Source of the DNA: Hydractinia symbiolongicarpus
Taxonomy: Eukaryota; Cnidaria; Hydrozoa; Anthoathecata; Hydractiniidae
Assembly: GCF_029227915.1 (NCBI RefSeq)
Contig: NC_079883.1
Span: forward strand, 12,586,001 to 12,650,000
Reading direction: 5' to 3'
Length of the DNA: 64,000 bases
Part shown: in pieces, positions 8,524 to 21,208 of the stretch
Layout: the number at the start of each line of letters is the position of its first letter
Numbering within the stretch: position 1 is the stretch's first letter
The notes under the pieces: generated by a model
What the model saw: only the letters and a program-made list of their open reading frames with translations
What the model was told of the DNA's origin: nothing
The model's database searches: none
Made by a program: the position numbers and the translations under genes

Positions 8524-9102
8524 ATGCTTATGACTTCGCCCCATCGTTATTTTGGCTTGCGCATTCGTTTTACTTACGAAAGAATTCTTCGTGTTTGTAG
8601 CCATGAAAGAAAGGGACTTCTGTGAGTGAATTTTTTTACTGTGGTCTAATAAAAAAGTCGAAACGCAGTGCCCAATATATGAATTGCTCCTAATAGCCGG
8701 AAACAGGCCGTGTCGATGATGTAGGCCGACATACGCAACGCAAACCAAAGAACGCTTTATGAAAATCCTAACACGAGCGCGGAAGAAGCCCAAATTAACA
8801 GACTAGATGTAATGCTGAAGACCTCAAACTCCAGCAGCTTCTCTTTCAGACTATTGTGTCGTGCTACAAATAAAAATTAACATGCTTTCGCATAGTCGCG
8901 GCACCCAAAACGGACATTATACGATGTACAGAAACACACATTTCTGTTTTCGCGCCAAATCAATTCCCGGGAGTGGTACTTTTACGTCCGCATAATTCGC
9001 ACCGTCTTAAATTATATCTCATTTACACGGTAATGTTTAGTATACTTCTACTGTGATAACAAGCATCGTTTATCGTTGGATTGTTGTAAGAAAACATTAA
9101 AA
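8524..9102. other. Intergenic between tRNA-Arg and H1, holding the H1 promoter
   Basis: No RNA gene recognised; U4, U5 and U6 hallmarks were looked for and not seen. Toward H1 there is a GC-rich patch with CGCGCCAAAT near 8950 and a weak AT-rich TATA-like stretch near 9010-9020. Confidence 0.5.
8932..8938 (+). promoter_or_regulatory. Candidate H1 AC box
   Basis: AAACACA, the motif known upstream of many animal H1 genes, about 165 bp before the H1 ATG. Short motif, so chance is possible. Confidence 0.4.
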
Positions 9103-9654
9103 ATGAGTGAAGCAGCTTCTCCAAAGAAAATCGCACCCAAGAAGAAACCTGCTGCAAAGAAGACAGATGATCACCCTAAATATGTGGACATGATCAAGGC
9201 TGCTATCGCTACCCTAAAGAAATGCGGTGGTTCATCTCGCCAAGCTATTGCAAAATATATTCATGCAAATTACAAAGTTGCTGAAAACTCAGATCATCAT
9301 CTGAAAATGGCTCTTAAACGAGGAGTAACATCAGGCGATTTGATTCAAACTAAAGGCACTGGTGCTTCTGGATCATTCAAGCTAGGTCAGGTAAAAAAAG
9401 AAAAACCTAAGAAAAAGGCCGCAGCAAAAAAGCCAACGGCAAAGAAGCCTACTGCAAAGAAAAGTACACCAAAAAAGAAGCCAGCAAAGAAGAGCACGCC
9501 AAAGAAAGCAGCAAAGAAGCCTGCCACAAAGAAAGCCTCGGCTAAGAAACCAGCAGCTAAGAAACCCACAAAGAAGCCTGTTGCTAAAAAACCTGCAGCA
9601 AAGAAGGTCAAAAAGACTCCCAAAAAGGCAGCAAAGAAGACCGCAAAAAAATAA
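9103..9654 (+). CDS. Histone H1
   Basis: 183 residues from ATG (MSEAASPKK). A short basic N-terminal tail is followed by the winged-helix globular domain at about residues 25-97 ([38 protein letters not shown]). The rest is a long lysine/alanine/proline tail with repeated TPKK/AKKP motifs. It binds linker DNA. The frame is open back to 9076 but only from a TTG; the ATG at 9103 gives the normal H1 N-terminus. A histone stem-loop follows 33 bp after the stop, so this is a replication-dependent gene. Single exon. Tail-to-tail with H3. Confidence 0.95.
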   Translation: MSEAASPKKIAPKKKPAAKKTDDHPKYVDMIKAAIATLKKCGGSSRQAIAKYIHANYKVAENSDHHLKMALKRGVTSGDLIQTKGTGASGSFKLGQVKKEKPKKKAAAKKPTAKKPTAKKSTPKKKPAKKSTPKKAAKKPATKKASAKKPAAKKPTKKPVAKKPAAKKVKKTPKKAAKKTAKK

Positions 9655-9686
9655 TTTGTGTGTATCTGGCTATTACATTAACAAAC

Positions 9687-9702
9687 GGCTATTTTTATAG
9701 CC
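9687..9702 (+). terminator. Histone 3' stem-loop of H1
   Basis: GGCTATTTTTATAGCC: a 6-bp stem with a 4-nt loop; the site bound by SLBP for 3'-end cleavage. Confidence 0.93.
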
Positions 9703-9978
9703 ACACATTTACAAAAAAACATTATCTTGGTACAAAGTTAAACTTGTTTAAGTCACTTAAACAGTTAAAAAAGAGTAAATTTAAGATTAGATTCCCTAAG
9801 TTTAAGTATTTTCGTTTTTAAATTTCTTATTTTCTTGGTTTTACTTTTCTTGCCCTTCATATTTTTAACATTGTCAAACTTTATGTAGCATAAAATTTTT
9901 ATGTAGCATAAAATTTAAACAGAAAGCAGGACAAAGTTTGATATAAAAAGCTAGCCGTAATATTTTTTATAGATGTGT
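9703..9978. other. AT-rich spacer between convergent H1 and H3
   Basis: Very AT-rich, with no coding or RNA gene seen. Contains an 18-bp tandem duplication at 9881-9916. Confidence 0.6.
9881..9916. repeat. 18-bp perfect tandem duplication
   Basis: TTATGTAGCATAAAATTT twice in a row, between the H1 and H3 3' ends. Confidence 0.9.
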
Positions 9979-9994
9979 GGCTATAAAAATAGCC
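9979..9994 (-). terminator. Histone 3' stem-loop of H3
   Basis: GGCTATTTTTATAGCC on the - strand, 21 bp after the H3 stop. Identical to those of H1, H4 and H2A. Confidence 0.93.
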
Positions 9995-10015
9995 GTTTTT
10001 TGTTTGGTAAGATGC

Positions 10016-11264
<1,249 letters not shown>

Positions 11265-11288
11265 GCGTTGTCATTGCTCAACAAAAAC

Positions 11289-11304
11289 GGCTATTTTTAT
11301 AGCC
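11289..11304 (+). terminator. Histone 3' stem-loop of H4
   Basis: GGCTATTTTTATAGCC. Confidence 0.93.
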
Positions 11305-11685
11305 ACAAATCTTTTAAAACATTACTTTGTGCACGCTTCCAAATTACACAATGTGTAAAGTCTTGTCACAGTTACATTTATTGCTATACGATACTATGTC
11401 ATATATGACACAAAAAAAATTTAGAAATACTTTGTAGGGTTAATTTGCCTGGGAGTGTTTCCGTGAAAAGCTGGGTTAAGTTAAATGTAAGCAATAACAT
11501 GGATCAATGTACTTGTCTTTTCTGCAAGTACAGCTAATAATACGTATGAAAAGTGAAGCTAATCCACACACACATGGGGAAGTATTTTAAATGTAGGCTA
11601 GTGTTCTTAAGCACATTATTTAGAAGTTTTATTAACTTCGGTTAACTTGTAGTGACGCCAAGTAAATGTTTTTTTAAAGATGTGT
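11305..11685. other. AT-rich spacer between convergent H4 and H2B
   Basis: No coding or RNA gene recognised. Confidence 0.6.
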
Positions 11686-11701
11686 GGTCTTAAAAAAGAC
11701 C
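11686..11701 (-). terminator. Histone 3' stem-loop of H2B (variant)
   Basis: GGTCTTTTTTAAGACC on the - strand. It differs in sequence from the four identical loops of the other genes, but the changes in both strands of the stem are compensatory. Confidence 0.9.
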
Positions 11702-11724
11702 GTTTGTGTTTGGTAGACGTTGGT

Positions 11725-12129
11725 TTACTTGCTGCTTGTGTATTTTGTGACGGCTTTTGTTCCTTCACTGACTGCGTGTTTTGCAAGTTCTCCAGGCAAG
11801 AGAAGACGTACTGCGGTTTGAATTTCACGAGAAGAGATGGTCGACTTTGTGTTTTGAAGAGCCAAACGCGAAGCTTCGGAAGCAATGCGCTCAAAGATGT
11901 CGTTGACAAATGAGTTCATGATGCTCATAGCTTTGCTTGAAACTCCGACATCTGGGTGAACTTGTTTCAAAACATTGTAGATGTAAATAGCATAACTTTC
12001 CTTTCTCTTTCTCTTGCGTTTCTTTTCACCAGTTCCACCAATCTTTCCTCCTTTTTTGCCGGCTCTTTTTTCACCTTTCTTGGCTACTTTAGGTGCCTGT
12101 TTTCATCCTTTAGCTGCTGCGTCAGACAT
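11725..12129 (-). pseudogene. Histone H2B with premature stop at codon 9
   Basis: From ATG at 12129: MSDAAAKG, then TGA (12105-12103), then an unbroken H2B frame to TAA at 11725. The frame after the stop has the basic tail, [60 protein letters not shown] and [10 protein letters not shown]. Expected length is 134 codons. Everything apart from the one stop looks functional, including the histone fold and the C-terminal ubiquitination-site lysine context. The next in-frame Met, at 11970, lies inside the fold and would not rescue the protein. Either a recent nonsense mutation in a surplus copy or a base error. Confidence 0.9.
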
Positions 12130-12413
12130 GGTTAAAAATTTTTGCTACTTAACTTGTAAATAAGCATTAAACTGCAAGTCAAAACTTTTTGTTTATAAGT
12201 AAAAAAATCGGATCGAATTCGATCCGAAAACGCCGATACGCAATTTAATTGGTTAAAAAAAAAATCTTTTGTTTAATACTTAATAATGATTGGTTAAAAA
12301 AACATGATTTCGATCCTATTTTTATGATGAAAAAACGAGTAAAGTTTATTTCGTTAACACTTACGTTAAATATTCGTACGTTTTTGTATTAACTTACAAA
12401 TCAAATCGCAGTT
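12130..12413. promoter_or_regulatory. Divergent H2B/H2A promoter
   Basis: A TATA box (ACTTATAAAC) for H2B on the - strand at 12191-12200 is 62-71 bp from its ATG. ATTGGTTAAAAAA occurs twice, with ATTGG at 12248-12252 and 12289-12293 (reverse CCAAT, facing H2B). H2A TATA candidates are weak: TTAAATATTC near 12367 or TTTTTATGATG near 12317. Confidence 0.6.
12208..12227. repeat. 20-bp perfect palindrome in the H2B/H2A promoter
   Basis: TCGGATCGAATTCGATCCGA is identical to its reverse complement. It lies just upstream of the H2B TATA box. Confidence 0.9.
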
Positions 12414-12794
12414 ATGTCTGGACGTGGAAAAGGTGGAAAAGCTAAGGCTAAAGCCAAGACAAGATCTTCAAGAGCTGGACTTCAATTTCCAGTCGGTAGA
12501 GGGCATAGATTCCTTTGTAGAGGGCACTATGCTAACCGAATTGGATCTGGAGCGCCAGTTTACTTAGCAGCCGTCTTGGAATATTTATCTGCTGAGATAT
12601 TGGAGTTGGCTGGTAACGCAGCAAGAGACAACAAAAAAGCTAGGATTATTCAAAGACATTTACAATTGGCTGTTCGTAATGATGAAGAATTAAACAAACT
12701 TTTGAGCGGTGTAACCATTGCAGCTGGTGGTGTTTTGCCAAACATTCAAGCTGTCTTACTCCCAAAGAAGAACGACAAAGGACTGAAGAAGTAA
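12414..12794 (+). CDS. Histone H2A, divergent
   Basis: 126 residues. Normal N-tail ([23 protein letters not shown]), intact acidic patch ([14 protein letters not shown]) and PKK near the C-terminus. No SQ motif, so not H2A.X. Several changes fall at positions that are usually near-invariant: [19 protein letters not shown] where animals have roughly GRVHRLLRKGNYAERVGAG; IIQRHL for IIPRHL; IAAGG for IAQGG, which removes the glutamine methylated by fibrillarin in other eukaryotes. The frame is open. Either a specialised H2A or an early pseudogene; the broken H2B next door favours relaxed selection. Confidence 0.9.
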   Translation: MSGRGKGGKAKAKAKTRSSRAGLQFPVGRGHRFLCRGHYANRIGSGAPVYLAAVLEYLSAEILELAGNAARDNKKARIIQRHLQLAVRNDEELNKLLSGVTIAAGGVLPNIQAVLLPKKNDKGLKK

Positions 12795-12816
12795 ACCGCT
12801 ACACTCAAAAAACAAC

Positions 12817-12832
12817 GGCTATTTTTATAGCC
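12817..12832 (+). terminator. Histone 3' stem-loop of H2A
   Basis: GGCTATTTTTATAGCC, 22 bp after the stop. Confidence 0.93.
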
Positions 12833-12991
12833 ACACATCTTTAAAAAAACCTTGTTTTTTTCACAAAACTATAACCTTAAAGTCTAATAGATAATCCATG
12901 CATACGCCTTGTCCTAAGTAACTCAAAGAAATTAAATAAAAAAGTTTGATCACAACGTCAAAATTAATTGCACGTATTTGCCCCTACTAAT

Positions 12992-13110
12992 GTCTACGGC
13001 CATACCACGATGAACACACCCGTTCTCGTCTGATCACGGAAGTTAAGCATCGTCGGGCCGGGATAGTACTTGGATGGGGGACCGCCTGGGAACTCCCGGT
13101 GTCGTAGGCT
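12992..13110 (+). rRNA. 5S rRNA copy 7
   Basis: Consensus gene; the first 5S downstream of the histone cluster, 198 bp after the H2A stop. Confidence 0.97.
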
Positions 13111-13616
13111 TTTCATTTTCATTTGTTGCCTTTTCATTTCAATGATGCTGTGATATATTTCTTGTTACAACAATTAAGGAACGTGGCGGTTGTTGAAAGT
13201 GTTTCCTATGACATTTTCCTACGACATTTTCAGGTGATAGTACGAGAAAAAAGAGCTTTCAAATGCATACAAACTCGATCTATTGCCGATCATCCAATAA
13301 CCATGACGGAATGGCAAATAAAATAAAATTCCGCCGCCTTCCGAGGACTTATATCGCAATCACGTTTCGTAACAGCCAAGCGAGGTTTTACCTTAGCGTT
13401 TAAGTCACCACCGACATTTCGCCGCGCAACTATTCTAAGCTCATTCATTTTGACTTAAGGGGGGGGCGAGCGCGGACGCAGGCCCCCACTACCAGAAATT
13501 GTACGGTCAAGTTACTGACGTTTGCAGTAATCGCAGAGGTCAGTAACTCAAAGAAATTAAATAAAAAAGTTTGATCACAACGTCAAAATTAATTGCACGT
13601 ATTTGCCCCTACTAAA

Positions 13617-13735
13617 GTCTACGGCCATACCACGATGAACACACCCGTTCTCGTCTGATCACGGAAGTTAAGCATCGTCGGGCCGGGATAGTACTTGGAT
13701 GGGGGACCGCCTGGGAACTCCCGGTGTCGTAGGCT
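13617..13735 (+). rRNA. 5S rRNA copy 8
   Basis: Consensus gene; base -1 is A instead of T. Confidence 0.97.
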
Positions 13736-14241
13736 TTTCATTTTCATTTGTTGCCTTTTCATTTCAATGGCGCTGTGATATATTTCTTGTTATAACAATT
13801 AAGGAACGTGGCGGTTATTAAAAGTGTTTCCTATGACATTTTCCTACGACATTTTCAGGTGATAGTACGAGAAAAAAGAGCTTTCAAATGCATACAAACT
13901 CGATCTATTGCCGATCATCCAATAACCCTGACGGAATGGCAAATAAAATAAAATTCCGCCGCCTTCCGAGGACTTATATCGCAATCACGTTTCGTAACAG
14001 CCAAGCGAGGTTTTACCTTAGCGTTTAAGTCACCACCGACATTTGGCCGCGCAACTATTCTAAGCTCATTCATTTTGACTTAAGGAGGGGGCGAGCGCGG
14101 ACGCAGGCCCCCACTACCAGAAATTGTACGGTCGAGTTACTGACGTTTGCAGTAATCGCAGAGGTCAGTAACTCAAAGAAATTAAATAAAAAAATTTGAT
14201 CACAACGTCAAAATAAATTGCACGTATTCGCCCCTACTAAT

Positions 14242-14360
14242 GTCTACGGCCATACCACGATGAACACACCCGTTCTCGTCTGATCACGGAAGTTAAGCAT
14301 CGTCGGGCCGGGATAGTACTTGGATGGGGGACCGCCTGGGAACTCCCGGTGTCGTAGGTT
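14242..14360 (+). rRNA. 5S rRNA copy 9
   Basis: C118T, extending the terminal T-run. Confidence 0.96.
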
Positions 14361-14866
14361 TTTCATTTTCATTTGTTGCCTTTTCATTTCAATGGCGCTG
14401 TGATATATTTCTTGTTATAACAATTAAGGAACATGGCGGTTGTTGAAAGTGTTTCCTATGACATTTTCCTACGACATTTTCAGGTGATAGTACGAGAAAA
14501 AAGAACTTTCAAATGCATTCAAACTCGATCTATTGCCGATCATCCAATAACCCTGACGGAATGGCAAATAAAATAAAATTCCGCCGCCTTCCGAGGACTT
14601 ATATCGCAATCACGTTTCGTAACAGCCAAGCGAGGTTTTACCTTAACGTTTAAGTCACCACCGACATTTGGCCGTGCAACTATTCTAAGCTCATTGATTT
14701 TGACTTAAGAAGGGGGCGAGCGCGGACGCAGGCCCCCACTACCAGAAATTGTACGGTCGAGTTACTGACGTTTGCAGTAATCGCAGAGGTCAGTAACTCA
14801 AAGAAATTAAATAAAAAAATTTGATCACAACGTCAAAATAAATTGCACGTATTTGCCCCTACTAAT

Positions 14867-14985
14867 GTCTACGGCCATACCACGATGAACACACCCGTTC
14901 TCGTCTGATCACGGAAGTTAAGCATCGTCGGGCCGGGATAGTACTTGGATGGGGGACCGCCTGGGAACTCCCGGTGTCGTAGGCT
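14867..14985 (+). rRNA. 5S rRNA copy 10
   Basis: No change seen. Confidence 0.97.
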
Positions 14986-15491
14986 TTTCATTTTCATTTG
15001 TTGCCTTTTCATTTCAATGGCGCTGTGATATATTTCTTGTTATAACAATTAAGGAACGTGGCGGTTGTTGAAAGTGTTTCCTATGACATTTTCCTACGAC
15101 ATTTTCAGGTGATAGTACGAGAAAAAAGAGCTTTCAAATGCATACAAACTCGATCTATTGCCGATCATCCAATAACCCTGACGGAATGGCAAATAAAGTA
15201 AAATTCCGCCGCCTTCCGAGGACTTATATCGCAATCACGTTTCGTAACAGCCAAGCGAGGTTTTACCTTAGCGTTTAAGTCACCGCCGACATTTGGCCGC
15301 ACAACTATTCTAAGCTCATTCATTTTGACTTAAGAAGGGGGCGAGCGCGGACGCAGGCCCCCACTACCAGAAATTGTACGGTCGAGTTACTGACGTTTGC
15401 AGTAATCGCAGAGGTCAGTAACTCAAAGAAATTAAATAAATAAATTTGATCACAACGTCAAAATAAATTGCACGTATTTGCCCCTACTAAT

Positions 15492-15610
15492 GTCTACGGC
15501 CATACCACGATGAACACACCCGTTCTCGTCTGATCACGGAAGTTAAGCATCGTCGGGCCGGGATAGTACTTGGATGGGGGACCGCCTGGGAACTCCCGGT
15601 GTCGTAGGCA
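15492..15610 (+). rRNA. 5S rRNA copy 11
   Basis: T119A shortens the first terminator run to TTT; a second T4 run follows 5 nt later. Confidence 0.95.
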
Positions 15611-16117
15611 TTTCATTTTCATTTGTTGCCTTTTCATTTCAATGGCGCTGTGATATATTTCTTGTTATAACAATTAAGGAACGTGGCGGTTGTTGAAAGG
15701 GTTTCCTATGACATTTTCCTACGACATTTTCAGGTGATAGTACGAGAAAAAAGAGCTTTCAAATGCATACAAACTCGATCTATTGCCGATCATCCAATAA
15801 CCCTGACGGAATGGCAAATAAAATAAAATTCCGCCGCCTTCCGAGGACTTATATCGCAATCACGTTTCGTAACAGCCAAGCGAGGTTTTACCTTAGCGTT
15901 TAAGTCACCACCGACATTTGGCCGCGCAACTATTCTAAGCTCATTCATTTTGACTTAAGGAGGGGGACGAGCGCGGACGCAGGCCCCCACTACCAGAAAT
16001 TGTACGGTCGAGTTACTGACGTTTGCAGTAATCGCAGAGGTCAGTAACTCAAAGAAATTAAATAAAAAAATTTGATCACAACGTCAAAATAAATTGCACG
16101 TATTTGCCCCTACTAAT

Positions 16118-16236
16118 GTCTACGGCCATACCACGATGAACACACCCGTTCTCGTCTGAACACGGAAGTTAAGCATCGTCGGGCCGGGATAGTACTTGGA
16201 TGGGGGACCGCCTGGGAACTCCCGGTGTCGTAGGCT
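16118..16236 (+). rRNA. 5S rRNA copy 12
   Basis: T43A. Confidence 0.96.
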
Positions 16237-16742
16237 TTTCATTTTCATTTGTTGCCTTTTCATTTCAATGGCGCTGTGATATATTTCTTGTTATAACAAT
16301 TAAGGAACGTGGGGGTTGTTGAAAGTGTTTCCTATGACATTTTCCTACGACATTTTCAGGTGATAGTACGAGAAAAAAGAGCTTTCAAATGCATACAAAC
16401 TCGATCTATTGCCGATCATCCAATAACCCTGACGGAATGGCAAATAAAATAAAATTCCGCCGCCTTCCGAGGACTTATATCGCAATCACGTTTCGTAACA
16501 GCCAAGCGAGGTTTTACCTTAGCGTTTAAGTCACCACCGACATTTGGCCGCGCAACTATTCTAAGCTCATTCATTTTGACTTAAGGAGGGGGCGAGCGCG
16601 GACGCAGGCCCCCACTACCAGAAATTGTACGGTCGAGTTACTGACGTTTGCAGTAATCGCAGAGGTCAGTAACTCAAAGAAATTAAATAAAAAAATTTGA
16701 TCACAACGTCAAAATAAATTGCACGTATTCGCCCCTACTAAT

Positions 16743-16861
16743 GTCTACGGCCATACCACGATGAACACACCCGTTCTCGTCTGATCACGGAAGTTAAGCA
16801 TCGTCGGGCCGGGATAGTACTTGGATGGGGGACCGCCTGGGAACTCCCGGTGTCGTAGGCT
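16743..16861 (+). rRNA. 5S rRNA copy 13
   Basis: No change seen. Confidence 0.97.
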
Positions 16862-17367
16862 TTTCATTTTCATTTGTTGCCTTTTCATTTCAATGGCGCT
16901 GTGATATATTTCTTGTTATAACAATTAAGGAACGTGGCGGTTGTTGAAAGTGTTTCCTATGACATTTTCCTACGACATTTTCAGGTGATAGTACGAGAAA
17001 AAAGAGCTTTCAAATGCATTCAAACTCGATCTATTGCCGATTATCCAATAACCCTGAGGGAATGGCAAATAAAATAAAATTCCGCCGCCTTCCGAGGACT
17101 TATATCGCAATCACGTTTCGTAAAAGCCAAGCGAGGTTTTACCTTAGCGTTTAAGTCACCACCGACAATTGGCCGCGCAACTATTTTAAGCTCATTCATT
17201 TTGACTTAAGGAGGGGGCGAGCGCGGACGCAGGCCCCCACTACCAGAAATTGTACGGTCGAGTTACTGACGTTTGCAGTAATCGCAGAGGTCAGTAACTC
17301 AAAGAAATTAAATAAAAAAATTTGATCACAACGTCAAAATAAATTGCACGTATTTGCCCCTACTAAT

Positions 17368-17486
17368 GTCTACGGCCATACCACGATGAACACACCCGTT
17401 CTCGTCTGATCACGGAAGTTAAGCATCGTCGGGCCGGGATAGTACTTGGATGGGGGACTGCCTGGGAACTCCCGGTGTCGTAGGCT
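17368..17486 (+). rRNA. 5S rRNA copy 14
   Basis: C92T. Confidence 0.96.
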
Positions 17487-17998
17487 TTTCATTTTCATTT
17501 TCATTTGTTGCCTTTTCATTTCAATGGCGCTGTGATATATTTCTTGTTATAACAATTAAGGAACGTGGCGGTTGTTGAAAGTGTTTCCTATGACATTTTC
17601 CTACGACATTTTCAGGTGATAGTACGAGAAAAAAGAGCTTTCAAATGCATACAAACTCGATCCATTGCCGATCATCCAATAACCCTGACGGAATGGCAAA
17701 TAAAATAAAATTCCGCCGCCTTCCGAGGACTTATATCGCAATCACGTTTCGTAACAGCCAAGCGAGGTTTTACCTTAGCGTTTAAGTCACCACCGACATT
17801 TGGCCGCGCAACTATTCTAAGCTCATTCAATTTGACTTAAGGAGGGGGCGAGCGCGGACGCAGGCCCCCACTACCAGAAATTGTACGGTCGAGTTACTGA
17901 CGTTTGCAGTAATCGCAGAGGTCAGTAACTCAAAGAAATTAAATAGAAAAATTTGATCACAACGTCAAAATAAATTGCACGTATTTGCCCCTACTAAT

Positions 17999-18117
17999 GT
18001 CTACGGCCATACCACGATGAACACACCCGTTCTCGTCTGATCACGGAAGTTAAGCATCGTCGGGCCGGGATAGTACTTGGATGGGGGACCGCCTGGGAAC
18101 TCCCGGTGTCGTAGGCT
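17999..18117 (+). rRNA. 5S rRNA copy 15
   Basis: No change in the gene; the preceding spacer is 6 bp longer. Confidence 0.97.
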
Positions 18118-18623
18118 TTTCATTTTCATTTGTTGCCTTTTCATTTCAATGGCGCTGTGATATATTTCTTGTTATAACAATTAAGGAACGTGGCGGTTGT
18201 TGAAAGTGTTTCCTATGACATTTTCCTACGACATTTTCAGGTGATAGTACGAGAAAAAAGAGCTTTCAAATGCATACAAACTCGATCTATTGCCGATCAT
18301 CCAATAACCCTGACGGAATGGCAAAAAAAATAAAATTCCGCCGCCTTCCGAGGACTTATATCGCAATCACGTTTCGTAACAGCCAAGCGAGGTTTTACCT
18401 TAGCGTTTAAGTCAACACCGACATTTGGCCGCGCAACTATTCTAAGCTCATTCATTTTGACTTAAGGAGGGGGCGAGCGCGGACGCAGGCCCCCACTACC
18501 AGAAATTGTACGGTCGAGTTACTGACGTTTGCAGTAATCGCAGAGGTCAGTAACTCAAAGAAATTAAATAAAAAAATTTGATCACAACGTCAAAATAAAT
18601 TGCACGTATTTGCCCCTACTAAT

Positions 18624-18742
18624 GTCTACGGCCATACCACGATGAACACACCCGTTCTCGTCTGATCACGGAAGTTAAGCATCGTCGGGCCGGGATAGTA
18701 CTTGGATGGGGGACCGCCTGGGAACTCCCGGTGTCGTAGGCT
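18624..18742 (+). rRNA. 5S rRNA copy 16
   Basis: No change seen; followed by a spacer with the 16-bp loss. Confidence 0.97.
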
Positions 18743-19232
18743 TTTCATTTTCATTTGTTGCCTTTTCATTTCAATGGCGCTGTGATATATTTCTTGTTAT
18801 AACAATTAAGGAAAGTGTTTCCTATGACATTTTCCTACGACATTTTCAGGTGGTAGTACGAGAAAAAAGAGCTTTCAAATGCATACAAACTCGATCTATT
18901 GCCGATCATCCAATAACCCTGACGGAATGGCAAATAAAATAAAATTCCGCCGCCTTCCGAGGACTTATATCGCAATCACGTTTCGTAACAGCCAAGCGAG
19001 GTTTTACCTTAGCGTTTAAGTCACCACCGACATTTGGCCGCGCAACTATTCTAAGCTCATTCATTTTGACTTAAGGAGGGGGCGAGCGCGGACGCAGGCC
19101 CCCACTACCAGAAATTGTACGGTCGAGTTACTGACGTTTGCAGTAATCGCAGAGGTCAGTAACTCAAAGAAATTAAATAAAAAAATTTGATCACAACGTC
19201 AAAATAAATTGCACGTATTTGCCCCTACTAAT

Positions 19233-19351
19233 GTCTACGGCCATACCACGATGAACACACCCGTTCTCGTCTGATCACGGAAGTTAAGCAACGTCGGGCC
19301 AGGATAGTACTTGGATAGGGGACCGCCTGGGAACTCCCGGTGTCGTAGGCT
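19233..19351 (+). rRNA. 5S rRNA copy 17
   Basis: Three changes: T59A, G69A, G85A. More altered than most copies. Confidence 0.95.
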
Positions 19352-19857
19352 TTTCATTTTCATTTGTTGCCTTTTCATTTCAATGGCGCTGTGATATATT
19401 TCTTGTTATAACAATTAAGGAACGTGGCGGTTGTTGAAAGTGTTTCCCATGACATTTTCCTACGACATTTTCAGGTGATAGTACGAGAAAAAAGAGCTTT
19501 CAAATGCATACAAACTCGATCTATTGCCGATCATCCAATAACCCTGACGGAATGGCAAATAAAATAAAATTCCGCCGCCTTCCGAGGACTTATATCGCAC
19601 TCACGTTTCGTAACAGCCAAGCAAGGTTTTACCTTAGCGTTTAAGTCACCACCGACATTTGGCCGCGCAACTATTCTAAGCTCATTCATTTTGACTTAAG
19701 GAGGGGGCGAGCACGGACGCAGGCCCCCACTACCAGAAATTGTACGGTCGAGTTACTGACGTTTGCAGTAATCGCAGAGGTCAGTAACTCAAAGAAATTA
19801 AATAAAAAAATTTGATCACAACGTCAAAAAAAATTGCACGTATTTGCCCCTACTAAT

Positions 19858-19976
19858 GTCTACGGCCATACCACGATGAACAAACCCGTTCTCGTCTGAT
19901 CACGGAAGTTAAGCATCGTCGGGCCGGGATAGTACTTGGATGGGGGACCGCCTGGGAACTCCCGGTGTCGTAGGCT
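19858..19976 (+). rRNA. 5S rRNA copy 18
   Basis: C26A. Confidence 0.96.
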
Positions 19977-20482
19977 TTTCATTTTCATTTGTTGCCTTTT
20001 CATTTCAATGGCGCTGTGATATATTTCTTGTTATAACAATTAAGGAACGTGGCGGTTGTTGAAAGTGTTTCCTATGACATTTTCCTACGACATTTTCAGG
20101 TGATAGTACGAGAAAAAAGAGCTTTCAAATGCATACAAACGCGATCTATTGCCGATCATCCAATAACCCTGACGGACTGGCGAATAAAATAAAATTCCGC
20201 CGCCTTCCGAGGACTTATATCGCAATCACGTTTAGTAACAGCCAAGCGAGGTTTTACCTTAGCGTTTAAGTCACCACCGACATTTGGCCGCGCAACCATT
20301 CTAAGCTCATTCATTTTGACTTAAGGAGGGGGCGAGCGCGGACGCAGGCCCCCACTACCAGAAATTGTACGGTCGAGTTACTGACGTTTGCAGTAATCGC
20401 AGAGGTCAGTAACTCAAAGAAATTAAATAAAAAAATTTGATCACAACGTCAAAATAAATTGCACGTATTTGCCCCTACTAAT

Positions 20483-20601
20483 GTCTACGGCCATACCACG
20501 ATGAACACACCCGTTCTCGTCTGATCACGGAAGTTAAGCATCGTCGGGCCGGGATAGTACTTGGATGGGGGACCGCCTGGGAACTCCCGGTGTCGTAGGC
20601 T
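20483..20601 (+). rRNA. 5S rRNA copy 19
   Basis: No change seen; followed by a spacer with the 16-bp loss. Confidence 0.97.
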
Positions 20602-21090
20602 TTTCATTTTCATTTGTTGCCTTTTCATTTCAATGGCGCTGTGATATATTTCTTGTTATAACAATTAAGGAAAGTGTTTCCTAAGACATTTTCCTACGAC
20701 ATTTTCAGGTGATAGTACGAGAAAAAAGAGCTTTCAAATGCATACAAACTCGATCTATTGCCGATCATCCAATAACCCTGACGGAATGGCAAATAAAATA
20801 AAATTCCGCCGCCTTCCGAGGACTTATATCGCAATCACGTTTCGTAACACCAAGCGAGGTTTTACCTTAGCGTTTAAGTCACCACCGACATTTGGCCGCG
20901 CAACTATTCTAAGCTCATTCATTTTGACTTAAGGAGGGGGAGAGCGCGGACGCAGGCCCCCACTACCAGAAATTGTACGGTCGAGTTACTGACGTTTGCA
21001 GTAATCGCAGAGGTCAATAACTCAAAGAAATTAAATAAAAAAATTTGATCACAACGTCAAAATAAATTGCACGTATTTGCCCCTACTAAT

Positions 21091-21208
21091 GTCTACGGCC
21101 ATACCACGATGAACACACCCCTTCTCGTCTGATCACGGAAGTTAAGCATCGTCGGGCCGGGATAGTACTTGGATGGGGACCGCCTGGGAACTCCCGGTGT
21201 CGTAGGCT
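21091..21208 (+). rRNA. 5S rRNA copy 20
   Basis: G31C and one G lost from the G-run (118 nt); followed by a spacer with the 16-bp loss. Confidence 0.95.

Noticed and set aside
8275-8793. ORFs at 8275-8625 (+) and 8392-8793 (-)
   Set aside because: Both run across the tRNA-Arg gene and show no protein family features.
8183-9060. U4, U5 or U6 snRNA in the gaps around the tRNA
   Set aside because: None of their conserved cores (U5 GCCTTTTAC loop, U6 ACAGAGA, U4 k-turn) was seen on either strand.
9076-9102. Nine extra N-terminal codons of H1 from 9076
   Set aside because: They begin with TTG; the ATG at 9103 gives the usual H1 start.
9387-9623. Hydrophobic ORF antisense to the H1 tail
   Set aside because: Phe/Ala/Gly-rich mirror of the lysine-rich H1 tail; a frame shadow.
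11725-11970. An 81-residue H2B starting at the Met at 11970
   Set aside because: It would lack the tail and first helix; the full frame reaches ATG 12129 with one stop at codon 9.
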